From: Acidimicrobiia bacterium
GTDB lineage: Bacteria; Actinomycetota; Acidimicrobiia; Acidimicrobiales; Aldehydirespiratoraceae
Assembly (NCBI GenBank): GCA_022828135.1
Contig: JAJEJB010000046.1
Span: 1-47,182, forward strand
Length of the DNA stretch: 47,182 bases
Reading direction: 5' to 3'
Part shown: one piece after another, positions 23,191 through 30,788 of the stretch
Layout of the letters: each line of letters opens with the position of its first letter
Numbering within the stretch: the stretch's first letter is position 1
The notes under the pieces: model-generated
Database searches by the model: none
Told to the model about the DNA's origin: nothing
What the model saw: only the letters and a program-made list of their open reading frames with translations
Translations under genes and position numbers: made by a program

Positions 23191-25857
23191 CTAGGCGGCT
23201 GCGTCGGGGGACAACTCGCAGGCCACCGACAGCTCGTCGCCCTCGGATGTCACCAGCTCGGTGACGCGGCCCGCGGCGCTCACGTCGTCGGCGACGTCGG
23301 CTAGCACGGCGAGGCGCTCGGCGCTGTCGCTCACGGTGGTGCGCAGGACCTCGGTGCGCAACGGCCGCTTGGCCTCCGACTTGGCCCTGCGGATCTCGCC
23401 CAGCACGGCAGCGGCCACCGCGCTGGGCAGCGGGCCCGCGTCACCGGCCGCGGCCCGCAGCGGCCCCGACTTCGGCCACGCCGAGGCATGGACCGAAGAC
23501 TGGTGCCACCAGCTCCACACCTCCTCGGCGACGAAGGGCACGAACGGCGCGAACAGCTTCTGAAGCACGGCTAGTGCTGCCTCGAGGGCCGTCCGAGCCG
23601 AGACCGCGGCGTCAGTTCCCCTCTCGCCGTAGGCGCGGGCCTTGACGAGTTCGATGTGGTCGTCGGTGAATGACCAGAAGAACGACTCGGTGCGCTCCAG
23701 GGCTCGGGCGTAGTCGAAGGCGTCGAGAGCGGCGGTGGCGTCGTCCACCAAGTCAGCCAGGCGGTGCAGCATCGAGCGGTCCAGCGCCTCGGTCACCCCG
23801 TCGCCGAAGGCGTCGTCGCCCGCCCACAGACCCCGGTGCCCGCCGGCTCGCATGGCCACCCGGTTGGCTTCGTCATCCAGGTCTGCGAACCGCAGCACGA
23901 ACTTGGAGGCGTTGAGCAGCTTGACGGCCAGGCGGCGGCCGATGCGGAACTGCTGCTCGTCGAAGGCGGTGTCGGTGCCCGGGCGGCCGCAGGCGGCCCA
24001 GTAGCGGACCGCGTCGGCGCCGTAGCGCTCCAGCAGATCGGTGGGCACCTGCACGTTGCCCCTCGACTTGGACATCTTCTTGCGGTCGGGGTCGAGGATC
24101 CAACCCGACAGGGCGCAGTTGTGCCACGGCACCCCGTCGGCGTCGAAGTGGGCCCGCACCACCGTCGAGAACAGCCAGGTGCGGATGATGTCGTGGGCCT
24201 GAGGCCGCATGTCCATCGGGAACGTGGACGCGTACAGGGCCTCGTCGGTGCGCCAGCCGGTGGCGATCTGGGGCGTGAGCGACGAGGTGGCCCAGGTGTC
24301 CATCACGTCGGGATCACCGGCGAAGCCCCCGGGGCGGCCCCGCTGGGACTCGTCGAAGCCGGGCGGGCAGTCTGCCGACGGGTCCACGGGCAGGGCGCGG
24401 GGGTCGGGCCGGATCGGGTTGTCCCAATCCGGCGAGACGTCGGCGTCGAGGCGGTACCACAGGGGGATGGGCACGCCGAAGAAGCGCTGGCGGCTGATGA
24501 GCCAGTCGCCGCTGAGCCCCGCGATCCAGCTCTCGTAGCGGGCCTGCATGTAGCCGGGAACCCAGTTCATCTGGTTGCCCCGGTCGATGAGGGCCTGGCG
24601 CAGGTCGTCGTCGCGCCCGCCGTTGCGGATGTACCACTGGCGGCTGGACACGATCTCCAGCGGCTTGTCGCCCTTCTCGAAGAACTTGACCGGGTGGGTG
24701 ATGGGGCGGGGCTCGCCGTCGATGTCCCCGGATTCGGCGAAGACGGCTGCGATCTCGGTGCGGGCCTGCACTGCGGTCTTGCCGGCCAGGCGGGCGTAGG
24801 CGGCCCGGCCCGATGCCGACTCGACGGCCGCGGGAGGGTCGGCTGCGAGGCGCCCGTCGCGCCCGATGACGGTGCGTACCGGCAGGTTGAGCTCGCGCCA
24901 CCAGGTCACGTCGGCGGTATCGCCGAAGGTGCAGATCATGGCGATACCGGTGCCCTTGTCGGGGTCGGCGAGCTCGTGGGCCACCACCGGCACCTCCACG
25001 TCGAACACCGGGGTCCGCACGGTCGATCCGAACCGCGGCCGGTAGCGGCCGTCGTCGGGGTGGGCCACCAGCGCCACGCACGACGGCACCAGCTCGGGCC
25101 GGGTGGTGTCGATCCAGATGTCCTTGTCGCCGCCCGTGCCGCCGAAGCGCAGCTTGTGGTAGGCGCCGGGCACCTCCCGGTCGTCGAGCTCGGCCTGGGC
25201 CACCGCGGTCTGGAAGGTCACATCCCATAACGACGGAGCCTCGATCTGGTAGGCCTCGCCCCGTTCAAGGTTCTCCAGGAAGGCGAGCTGCGACACCCGG
25301 CGGCAGTGGGCGTCGATGGTGGCGTAGGTTCGGGTCCAGTCCACCGACAGCCCGATCCGCCTGAAGAGGTCCTCGAAGGCCTGCTCGTCGGAGGCGGTGA
25401 GTTCCTCGCAAAGCTCGATGAAGTTGGGCCTGCTCACCGCGATGGTCCGGCGCTTGGCCACCGCCGACGGACGGCCCGCGTCGGGCGGCGCCGCGAAGTC
25501 CGGGTCGTAGGGCAGCGACGGGTCACAGCGCACCCCGTAGTAGTTCTGCACCCGGCGCTCGGTGGGCAGCCCGTTGTCGTCCCAGCCCATGGGGTAGAAG
25601 ACAGCCTGGCCGGCCATGCGGCGGTAGCGGGCGATGATGTCGGTGTGGGTGTAGCTGAACACGTGGCCCACATGCAGCGAGCCGCTCACGGTCGGCGGGG
25701 GAGTGTCGATGGAGAACACCTCGGCCCTGGGCCGCGTCTCGTCGAACCGGTAGATCCCGGACGCCTCCCAGTCGGCGTCCCACTTGGCTTCGAGGCCTTC
25801 GAGGACGGGCTTGTCGGGTACCGCGGCCTGGGTCGTCTCGTCAGCGGGTCGGCTCAT
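23191..25857 (-). CDS. valS: Valyl-tRNA synthetase, archaeal-like type
   Basis: An 888-residue class I aminoacyl-tRNA synthetase that charges tRNA-Val. Seen: the ATP signature LHVGH (about 61-65), the KMSKS loop in RKKMSKSRGNV, and an editing-domain region in the middle. The N-terminus (GIYRFDET, IDTPPPTVSGSLHVGHVFSYTHTDIIARYRRM, WDDNGLPTERRV) follows the pattern of the archaeal-like ValS also found in Rickettsiales, not the common bacterial form with DHAGIATQ. The C-terminus lacks the coiled-coil tail usual in bacterial ValS, which supports that class. ATG 25857 has TAGCGT ten bases upstream. It converges on the amine oxidase gene. Confidence 0.93.
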   Translation of the reverse strand: MSRPADETTQAAVPDKPVLEGLEAKWDADWEASGIYRFDETRPRAEVFSIDTPPPTVSGSLHVGHVFSYTHTDIIARYRRMAGQAVFYPMGWDDNGLPTERRVQNYYGVRCDPSLPYDPDFAAPPDAGRPSAVAKRRTIAVSRPNFIELCEELTASDEQAFEDLFRRIGLSVDWTRTYATIDAHCRRVSQLAFLENLERGEAYQIEAPSLWDVTFQTAVAQAELDDREVPGAYHKLRFGGTGGDKDIWIDTTRPELVPSCVALVAHPDDGRYRPRFGSTVRTPVFDVEVPVVAHELADPDKGTGIAMICTFGDTADVTWWRELNLPVRTVIGRDGRLAADPPAAVESASGRAAYARLAGKTAVQARTEIAAVFAESGDIDGEPRPITHPVKFFEKGDKPLEIVSSRQWYIRNGGRDDDLRQALIDRGNQMNWVPGYMQARYESWIAGLSGDWLISRQRFFGVPIPLWYRLDADVSPDWDNPIRPDPRALPVDPSADCPPGFDESQRGRPGGFAGDPDVMDTWATSSLTPQIATGWRTDEALYASTFPMDMRPQAHDIIRTWLFSTVVRAHFDADGVPWHNCALSGWILDPDRKKMSKSRGNVQVPTDLLERYGADAVRYWAACGRPGTDTAFDEQQFRIGRRLAVKLLNASKFVLRFADLDDEANRVAMRAGGHRGLWAGDDAFGDGVTEALDRSMLHRLADLVDDATAALDAFDYARALERTESFFWSFTDDHIELVKARAYGERGTDAAVSARTALEAALAVLQKLFAPFVPFVAEEVWSWWHQSSVHASAWPKSGPLRAAAGDAGPLPSAVAAAVLGEIRRAKSEAKRPLRTEVLRTTVSDSAERLAVLADVADDVSAAGRVTELVTSEGDELSVACELSPDAAA

Positions 25858-25867
25858 GCGGGCGCCA

Positions 25868-25873
25868 ACGCTA
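25868..25873 (-). promoter_or_regulatory. Candidate -10 box of valS
   Basis: TAGCGT lies 10 nt before ATG 25857, slightly longer than the 6-8 nt seen for other genes here. Confidence 0.4.
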
Positions 25874-25879
25874 ACCGCA

Positions 25880-25889
25880 AACTGGCAGC
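25880..25889. repeat. Single arm of the dispersed palindrome (R11)
   Basis: AACTGGCAGC matches one outer arm, with no partner arm nearby. It lies between the divergent valS and metallophosphoesterase genes and could be a remnant or chance. Confidence 0.35.
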
Positions 25890-25914
25890 CTGGGAGGGTT
25901 CGCCGATCCGGCCG

Positions 25915-25920
25915 TATCGT
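25915..25920 (+). promoter_or_regulatory. -10 box of the metallophosphoesterase gene (leaderless)
   Basis: TATCGT lies 7 nt before GTG 25928. Confidence 0.5.
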
Positions 25921-25927
25921 TCGGCTC

Positions 25928-27025
25928 GTGCTCCTGAACTACTACGCGATAGCGGCCGCCGTCGTTGTCGGCACGGTGTCGGGCATGGCTTCGGTGGTTT
26001 GGATCCGCCTGAGGGTCCACGACGGGCTGGTAGCCGTTCGTGCTGCCGCCGCCGGGATCGTGGGCTCGCTCGTCTTCAGCGCCGGCGCACTCGGCATCAC
26101 CGGGCTCGACGGGTTCACCGTCATCCATGTTGTCTACGTCGTTCTGACGATCGGTGTCCCGCTGGCCGGCACGATCGTGTTGGTGCTGGCTCGCGAGCGC
26201 TCTGGCGTCATCACGGCTCTCTGTATTGGGGCGCTGCTGGCGGTGCCGGTGGGCATCTATGCCACTCACATCGAGCCGTTCTGGCTGAGGACCGATTCCG
26301 TGGAGTTGACCGTCGAAGGCGTCGGGGAGCCGATTCGTGTCGGCGTGCTGGCGGATCTCCAGACCACCGAGATCGGGTCCTATGAGAATGAGGCGGTCGA
26401 CCGGTTGATCGAGGCGGCACCGGACCTGGTTCTCGTGCCGGGAGACGTCTACCAGTTCGATGAGGACGTCTTCGACGAGCGGGCGCCGCAGTTCTCCGAA
26501 GTGATCCAGCGACTGGTCGATGCGGCGTCGTCCGTCTTCCTGGTGAGTGGCAACACCGACACGGTCGTCGGCCTTCGGGCCATCACTGAGGGAACCGGGG
26601 CCAGGGTGCTCGACAACGAGGTCGAGACTCTCGTGGTCAACGGCAACGTCGTGAGCGTCGGCGGGATAACCCTGTTCAGCGATGAGAGGGCGGCTCAACG
26701 GGTCGCCGACCAACTCTCCGACGACGACCAAGCCGCGGTGCGAATCCTCCTCGCCCACAAGCCCGATGAGATCGAGCTGCTCGAAAGCCGGTCCGTCGAT
26801 CTGCTGGTCTCGGGCCATACCCACGGCGGGCAGGTGTCGCTCCCGTTCTTCGGGCCTCCCCTCACGCTCTCGGACGTGCCGAGACACGTCGCAGCCGGCG
26901 GGCTGCACGAGATGGACGGAACAGCCGTCTACGTCTCAACCGGAGTGGGACGCGAACGCGACAACGCCCCCCAGCTCCGGTTCGGCGTCAGACCATCGAT
27001 CGGCATCATCGACCTGGTGGGCTAG
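25928..27025 (+). CDS. Membrane-anchored metallophosphoesterase
   Basis: A 365-residue protein with about four N-terminal membrane segments within the first 115 residues (LLNYYAIAAAVVVGTVSG, AAAAGIVGSLVFSAGALG, VIHVVYVVLTIGVPLAG, ALCIGALLAVPVGIYA), followed by a calcineurin-like domain. Metal motifs: VLADLQTTEIG (in place of the usual D-x-H), LVLVPGDVYQF, LVSGNTD, LAHKPDEIE and VSGHTHGGQVSLP. The layout resembles YkuE/YaeI-type enzymes that act on membrane phospholipid-linked substrates. The first motif has Gln where the family normally has His, so catalysis may be altered. GTG 25928 was chosen from the -10 spacing and the start of the first membrane segment. Confidence 0.83.
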   Translation: MLLNYYAIAAAVVVGTVSGMASVVWIRLRVHDGLVAVRAAAAGIVGSLVFSAGALGITGLDGFTVIHVVYVVLTIGVPLAGTIVLVLARERSGVITALCIGALLAVPVGIYATHIEPFWLRTDSVELTVEGVGEPIRVGVLADLQTTEIGSYENEAVDRLIEAAPDLVLVPGDVYQFDEDVFDERAPQFSEVIQRLVDAASSVFLVSGNTDTVVGLRAITEGTGARVLDNEVETLVVNGNVVSVGGITLFSDERAAQRVADQLSDDDQAAVRILLAHKPDEIELLESRSVDLLVSGHTHGGQVSLPFFGPPLTLSDVPRHVAAGGLHEMDGTAVYVSTGVGRERDNAPQLRFGVRPSIGIIDLVG

Positions 27026-27031
27026 CCCAGG

Positions 27032-27076
27032 AATTGGCAGCAGGATGCACGCTTCTCGTGCGCAACGCTGCCAATT
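27032..27076. repeat. Dispersed palindrome, class A, copy R9
   Basis: 45 bp: AATTGGCAGC / GCTGCCAATT, inner arms GCACG / CGTGC, loop CTTCT, bulges AGGAT / GCAAC. It lies between convergent metallophosphoesterase and TrmH genes, 6 bp after the first stop. Confidence 0.87.
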
Positions 27077-27092
27077 CGGCTTGGGGCCGGGC

Positions 27093-27704
27093 TCAGTCCG
27101 CAGGGACAGCCCAGCGGCGGATCCAGGCGTGCATGGCTATCCCCGCGGCGACGCCGGCGTTGATCGAGCGGGTCGAGCCGAACTGGGTGACTGACACCAC
27201 CTGAGCGGCCGCGGCCCGCGCCGCCTCCGACAGGCCGGGGCCCTCCTGCCCGAACAGCAGCACGCACCTCTCGGGCAGCTCGGTCGTCTCCAGCGGTACG
27301 GCGCCGGACAGGTTGTCGACCCCCACCACCGGCAGCTCCTCCTCCGAGGCCCAGGCGGCCAGCTCCTCCACCGTGGCGTGGTGGCGGATGTGCTGGTACA
27401 CGTCGGTCATCATCGCCCCGCGCCGGTTCCAGCGCCTCCGCCCCACGATGTGCACCGCGGCCGCGGCGAAGGCGTTGGCCGTGCGCACCACCGTGCCGAT
27501 GTTGCGGTCGTGCTCCCAGTTCTCGATGGCCACGTGTAAGGGATGCCGCCGGGCGTCCAGATCGGCCTTGATGGCGTCCACAGTCCAGTAGCGGTAGCGG
27601 TCGACCACGTTGCGCCGGTCGCCGCCGCGCAACAGCTCAGGATCGAAGTGCGCACCCTCGGGCCACGGCTCGGGATGGGGGCCGACGCCGACCGTCTCAC
27701 TCAC
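27093..27704 (-). CDS. TrmH-family (SpoU) RNA 2'-O-methyltransferase
   Basis: A 203-residue SPOUT methyltransferase. The three SpoU motifs are present: WEHDRNIGTVVRTANAFAAAAVHIVG (motif 1), LLFGQEGPGLSE (motif 2) and VVSVTQFGSTRSINAGVAAGIAMHAW (motif 3, with the Ser-x-Asn that binds SAM). It methylates tRNA or rRNA ribose; the target cannot be assigned. GTG 27704 is preferred to the longer frame because TACCTT lies 7 nt upstream. The gene is divergent from the potassium-channel gene, with both promoters packed into 57 bp. Confidence 0.87.
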   Translation of the reverse strand: MSETVGVGPHPEPWPEGAHFDPELLRGGDRRNVVDRYRYWTVDAIKADLDARRHPLHVAIENWEHDRNIGTVVRTANAFAAAAVHIVGRRRWNRRGAMMTDVYQHIRHHATVEELAAWASEEELPVVGVDNLSGAVPLETTELPERCVLLFGQEGPGLSEAARAAAAQVVSVTQFGSTRSINAGVAAGIAMHAWIRRWAVPAD

Positions 27705-27711
27705 GTCGCCC

Positions 27712-27717
27712 AAGGTA
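27712..27717 (-). promoter_or_regulatory. -10 box of the TrmH gene (leaderless)
   Basis: TACCTT lies 7 nt before GTG 27704. Confidence 0.5.
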
Positions 27718-27747
27718 CAAGCACCCCTTCGCGCCAGCCCTGCCATC

Positions 27748-27753
27748 TAGTCT
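27748..27753 (+). promoter_or_regulatory. -10 box of the K+ channel gene (leaderless)
   Basis: TAGTCT lies 8 nt before GTG 27762, and only 2 nt before the in-frame ATG 27756. Confidence 0.5.
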
Positions 27754-27761
27754 TGATGCCG

Positions 27762-28802
27762 GTGAAGCTCTGGATGCGCAGGCGCCGCGACCGTCTCCCG
27801 TACCTGGTGAGAGGGGCCCCCAAGGATCCCTGGGGCCGCTTCTGGGCCGGGCTCGGCGGGCTCGTGCTGGTGATCGCCGTGGGCACCTTCGGATACCACC
27901 GGCTCGGGCTCACGGTGGGGGAGGCCCTCTACCAGACGGTCATCACGATCACGACGGTCGGCTACCAGGAGATCGGCACGGTCACAGACGACTACCGGGT
28001 GTTCACCATCCTGCTGATCCTGTTCGGAGTGGGTACGGCCCTCTACACGCTGGGCGTTCTCATAGAGTCGCTGTTCGAGGGCCGGCTCGACAGCGAGATT
28101 CGGAGGCGGCGCATGCTGAAGCAGATCGATCGACTGAGCGACCATGTCGTGCTGTGCGGTTTCGGGCAGGTCGGGCGGGCCATCCACCGCGAACTGGCTG
28201 CGGCGGGCCGCACGCTGGTGGTGGTCGACCGCCGAGACCTGGACGAGGAGGAATTACCGCACGTCGTCGGCGGCGAGGCCACCGACGACGATGTGCTGGT
28301 GTCGGCCGGGCTGGAGCGGGCCAGCACGCTGGTCCTTGCCCTCGACTCCGACGTCGACAACCTCTACATCGCCCTGACGGCCCGCTCGATGTGCCCGGGC
28401 CTGTTCATCGTGGCCCGCTCCAACAGCTCCTCCGCGGAGCCGAAGCTGCGTCAGGCCGGCGTGGACCGGGTGGTCAACACCCATGAGATCGGGGGCACAA
28501 GGATGGCCGCCCTGGTGCTGGAGCCCGACGTGTCCGACTTCCTCGGCGTGATGATGCAAGCCGACCAGCTCTCCGTGCGCCTGGCCGAGACGCCGGTAGC
28601 CGCTGACGGTCCGTTCGCCGGCCGAGCCTTGGCGGCGTGCGAGATCGACGAGTCCACCGGCGCGACCGTCCTGGCGGTCCGGCGCGACGACTCCTTCGTG
28701 ACCGACCCGCCGGACGACTTCGTGCTGGCGGCCGACGATGTGCTAATCGCACTGGGCACCAAGGACCAGCTCGCCGACCTCAACGCCAGGGCGGGCGTCT
28801 AG
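27762..28802 (+). CDS. Two-TM potassium channel with TrkA/RCK domain
   Basis: A 346-residue ion channel. Two membrane segments (about 26-46 and 80-102) flank a pore loop with the selectivity filter TTVGYQE. An RCK N-domain follows with a Rossmann motif (HVVLCGFGQVGRAIHREL), then an RCK C-domain (about 265-346). It should form tetramers that conduct K+ under ligand control from the RCK ring. Frame permits ATG 27756 or GTG 27762; the -10 spacing favours the GTG. Upstream sequence in the same frame is shadow of the TrmH gene. Confidence 0.9.
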   Translation: MKLWMRRRRDRLPYLVRGAPKDPWGRFWAGLGGLVLVIAVGTFGYHRLGLTVGEALYQTVITITTVGYQEIGTVTDDYRVFTILLILFGVGTALYTLGVLIESLFEGRLDSEIRRRRMLKQIDRLSDHVVLCGFGQVGRAIHRELAAAGRTLVVVDRRDLDEEELPHVVGGEATDDDVLVSAGLERASTLVLALDSDVDNLYIALTARSMCPGLFIVARSNSSSAEPKLRQAGVDRVVNTHEIGGTRMAALVLEPDVSDFLGVMMQADQLSVRLAETPVAADGPFAGRALAACEIDESTGATVLAVRRDDSFVTDPPDDFVLAADDVLIALGTKDQLADLNARAGV

Positions 28803-28856
28803 GCCGCCTGCACCTCGTGGCGGGGCCGGCGCGGCCGGATAGCCTGAGACGCTCCT

Positions 28857-28928
28857 TCGGGGATGGTGTAATAGGTAACACAGCTGGTTCTGGCCCAGCC
28901 ATTGGGGGTTCAAGTCCTCCTCCCCGAA
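28857..28928 (+). tRNA. tRNA-Gln (anticodon CTG)
   Basis: Acceptor TCGGGGA pairs with TCCCCGA, discriminator A. Anticodon stem GCTGG / CCAGC encloses loop TTCTGGC, anticodon CTG. The T arm contains GTTCAAGTC. The 3' CCA is not encoded. Confidence 0.93.
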
Positions 28929-28971
28929 CCCTCCGATAAGCTGCCCGCCCGCGCCACCACGGCGCTTACCT

Positions 28972-29044
28972 GCCCCGTTCGTCTAGCGGCCTAGGACGCC
29001 ACCCTCTCAAGGTGGTAGCACGGGTTCAAATCCCGTACGGGGTG
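28972..29044 (+). tRNA. tRNA-Glu (anticodon CTC)
   Basis: Acceptor GCCCCGT pairs with ACGGGGT (one G-U closing pair), discriminator G. Anticodon stem CCACC / GGTGG encloses loop CTCTCAA, anticodon CTC. The T loop is GTTCAAATC. It lies 43 bp after tRNA-Gln; the two could be co-transcribed. CCA is not encoded. Confidence 0.93.
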
Positions 29045-29072
29045 CTCCGAATCTCGCCGGCCGGCGCTTTGA

Positions 29073-29432
29073 TCAGGCTGGCTGGTTGAGTTCGATCATG
29101 TTACCAGCCGGGTCGAAGAAGAACGTCTGGCGGGCCGGCGTCCCTGGCAGCGGCTTGGGGTCGGCCACGTCCACGCCCAGGTCCCGCAACTCTGCCACCG
29201 CGGCGTCGATGTCGTTCACCTTGAAGGCCCAGTGCTGGCCCTGCGGCGGCACCCAGCCCTCGACCTCGATCAGGTGCACCTCACCGCCGCCGGGGGTTTG
29301 CAACCAGCGGCCGTTGAAACCGAAGTCGGGTCGGGGCAGCACGGCCATGCCGAGCACGTCGGTGTAGAACGGCGCGGCCACCTCGACGTCGGGAACGTTG
29401 ATCGATACGTGGTGTACCGGCCCGAGTTCCAT
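29073..29432 (-). CDS. Glyoxalase/bleomycin-resistance (VOC) family protein
   Basis: A 119-residue vicinal-oxygen-chelate protein. Seen: an N-terminal HHVSINVPDVEVAAPFYTDVLGM, the middle GGEVHLIEVE, HWAFKVNDIDAAVAELRDLGV, and the C-terminal QTFFFDPAGNMIELNQ with the metal-binding Glu. The first His of HHVSI and this Glu fit metal ligands. Substrate unknown. ATG 29432 lies 7 nt after TAACTT, whose TAA is the stop codon of mutM. The longer frame upstream is a shadow of mutM. Confidence 0.85.
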   Translation of the reverse strand: MELGPVHHVSINVPDVEVAAPFYTDVLGMAVLPRPDFGFNGRWLQTPGGGEVHLIEVEGWVPPQGQHWAFKVNDIDAAVAELRDLGVDVADPKPLPGTPARQTFFFDPAGNMIELNQPA

Positions 29433-29439
29433 GCGTCCT

Positions 29440-29445
29440 AAGTTA
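29440..29445 (-). promoter_or_regulatory. -10 box of the VOC gene (leaderless)
   Basis: TAACTT lies 7 nt before ATG 29432. Its first three bases are the mutM TAA stop codon. Confidence 0.5.
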
Positions 29446-30258
29446 GCGCCGCTGGCAGGTGGGGCACCAAGTGGTGCCCCGGGCGTCGATGATCCGGCGG
29501 CGCAGCTCCGTGCCGCAGCGCTCGCACGGCTCGCCCGCCCGCCCGTAGCAGCGCAGATGGTGCTGGTTGCGGCCTGATGCGCCGTCGAGCGCGGCGTAGT
29601 CGCGCAACGTGGTGCCGCCGTGGCGCAGGCCCGACCCCAGCGCGGTTCGGATGGCCTCGGCCAGGCGGCCGGCCCGGGGCTTCGACACGTAGCGAACGGC
29701 AGGGTTGATGCCCGCCAGCCACAGCGCCTCGTCGGCGTAGATGTTCCCCACACCCGCCACCGGTCGCTGCGACAGCAGCTGGGTCTTCACGCAGCGCCGG
29801 CTGGCGCTCAGCGCCCGCCACAGGCCGGCGCCGGTGAACTGGTCGCTGAAGGGCTCAGGCCCGAGGCGGTCGAGGGTGGCGATGGTCTCGTAGCGACCGG
29901 CCTCCACGACGTGCACCCGCCCGAACCGTCTCACGTCGTGGAAGGTGAGCACCTCGTCACCGTCCAGGCGCCACCAGGCCCGCAAGTGCGGATGGTCTCG
30001 ATCGGCGTCGCGGGAGATGGACAGCCGGCCGGTCATACCCAGGTGGATGACCAGCTCGCATCCGGTCTCGCTGCCGTCGTCGAGAGCGAGAATCAGGTAC
30101 TTGCCACGACGGCTGACGGCCGCGATCTCGGAACCGACCGCGTCAATCGCAGGAGAGAACTTCGCCGAGGGATGAGAGCCTGCGTCGCTGATGGCGCGTC
30201 CCGACAGCCGGGGGTGCAACTGGGCTCGGATGGTCTCGACCTCGGGAAGCTCGGGCAC
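29443..30258 (-). CDS. mutM: Formamidopyrimidine-DNA glycosylase
   Basis: A 271-residue Fpg that excises 8-oxoguanine and cleaves the abasic site. From GTG 30258 the protein begins MPELPEVET, placing the catalytic Pro at residue 2, so this start is preferred to ATG 30267. Other marks: RRGKYLIL (beta-hairpin Lys), HLGMTGRL, VAGVGNIYADEALW (helix-two-turn-helix) and a complete zinc finger C-x2-C...C-x2-C (CERCG and CPTCQ). TACGGT lies 7 nt upstream of the GTG. It is the canonical paralogue of the Fpg-like gene at 451-1230. Confidence 0.94.
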   Translation of the reverse strand: MPELPEVETIRAQLHPRLSGRAISDAGSHPSAKFSPAIDAVGSEIAAVSRRGKYLILALDDGSETGCELVIHLGMTGRLSISRDADRDHPHLRAWWRLDGDEVLTFHDVRRFGRVHVVEAGRYETIATLDRLGPEPFSDQFTGAGLWRALSASRRCVKTQLLSQRPVAGVGNIYADEALWLAGINPAVRYVSKPRAGRLAEAIRTALGSGLRHGGTTLRDYAALDGASGRNQHHLRCYGRAGEPCERCGTELRRRIIDARGTTWCPTCQRR

Positions 30259-30265
30259 CGGCCGC

Positions 30266-30271
30266 ACCGTA
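30266..30271 (-). promoter_or_regulatory. -10 box of mutM (leaderless)
   Basis: TACGGT lies 7 nt before GTG 30258. Confidence 0.5.
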
Positions 30272-30328
30272 CCCGAGCCGGCCCCAGCCGGTGGCCCCTC
30301 CGGCGCGCGCGTCTCATGGCTGGGGCCG

Positions 30329-30374
30329 AATTGGCAGCCCGCGACGCCGAAAACGGCCTCCTACGCTGCCAATT
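30329..30374. repeat. Dispersed palindrome, class B, copy R10
   Basis: 46 bp: AATTGGCAGC / GCTGCCAATT, inner arms GCCG / CGGC, loop AAAA. It lies between the small hypothetical gene and mutM. Confidence 0.87.
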
Positions 30375-30398
30375 CCAGGGGCGGCGAATGAGCGGGGA

Positions 30399-30707
30399 TC
30401 AGGCCGCGGCGGTCGCTCCGTTGGCGCCCCGCACGATCACATCGATGGCGTCGATGAGGTCGGGCTGGCTCCTGAAGTAGTCGGCCTGCTCGGCCTTCCA
30501 GGGCTGCACCAAGTCCTCCGGCTCGAAGCCGGCGCGCTGCCAAGCGGTGGCCACCACCCGCAGCGCCCGATCGACCTCCGGAGTGGCCGCGGTGACTGCG
30601 GCTGCCGCCATGGCCTCGACATCGACCGTCTCGCTGCTCACTAGGGGACGGCGGATCGTGGAGATGCGAAATCGGATCGCTTCGGCCGCGATACGGGTGT
30701 GGTTCAT
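30399..30707 (-). CDS. Hypothetical small helical protein
   Basis: A 102-residue protein from ATG 30707. No family recognised. It reads as mostly helical: MNHTRIAAEAIRFRIS, then SSETVDVEAMAAAAVTAA, VDRALRVVATAWQRAGFEP and QADYFRSQPDLIDAIDVIV. A longer frame starts at GTG 30767, but that GTG is part of a DnaA box (TGTGGATAA) and the extra residues are Cys-rich and less protein-like, so I prefer the inner ATG. It lies downstream of hemH on the same strand (81 bp). Confidence 0.55.
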   Translation of the reverse strand: MNHTRIAAEAIRFRISTIRRPLVSSETVDVEAMAAAAVTAATPEVDRALRVVATAWQRAGFEPEDLVQPWKAEQADYFRSQPDLIDAIDVIVRGANGATAAA

Positions 30708-30759
30708 CGTCAGATGTCTGGCCCCGGGAGGTGACCGTACACAGCTACAGAAAATACAG

Positions 30760-30768
30760 TTATCCACA
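30760..30768 (+). promoter_or_regulatory. DnaA box
   Basis: Perfect TTATCCACA, 20 bp downstream of the hemH stop end. Same orientation as the cluster at the other end of hemH. Confidence 0.6.
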
Positions 30769-30788
30769 GGTTTAGTGGTGGATACCCC

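Noticed and set aside
27543..27755. N-terminal extension of the K+ channel
   Set aside because: The extension is antisense to the TrmH coding region and crosses the divergent promoter pair.
5273..30374. Intrinsic terminators as a full explanation of the palindromes
   Set aside because: None has a T tract, several lie upstream of genes or between same-strand genes, and one lies between a promoter and its gene.
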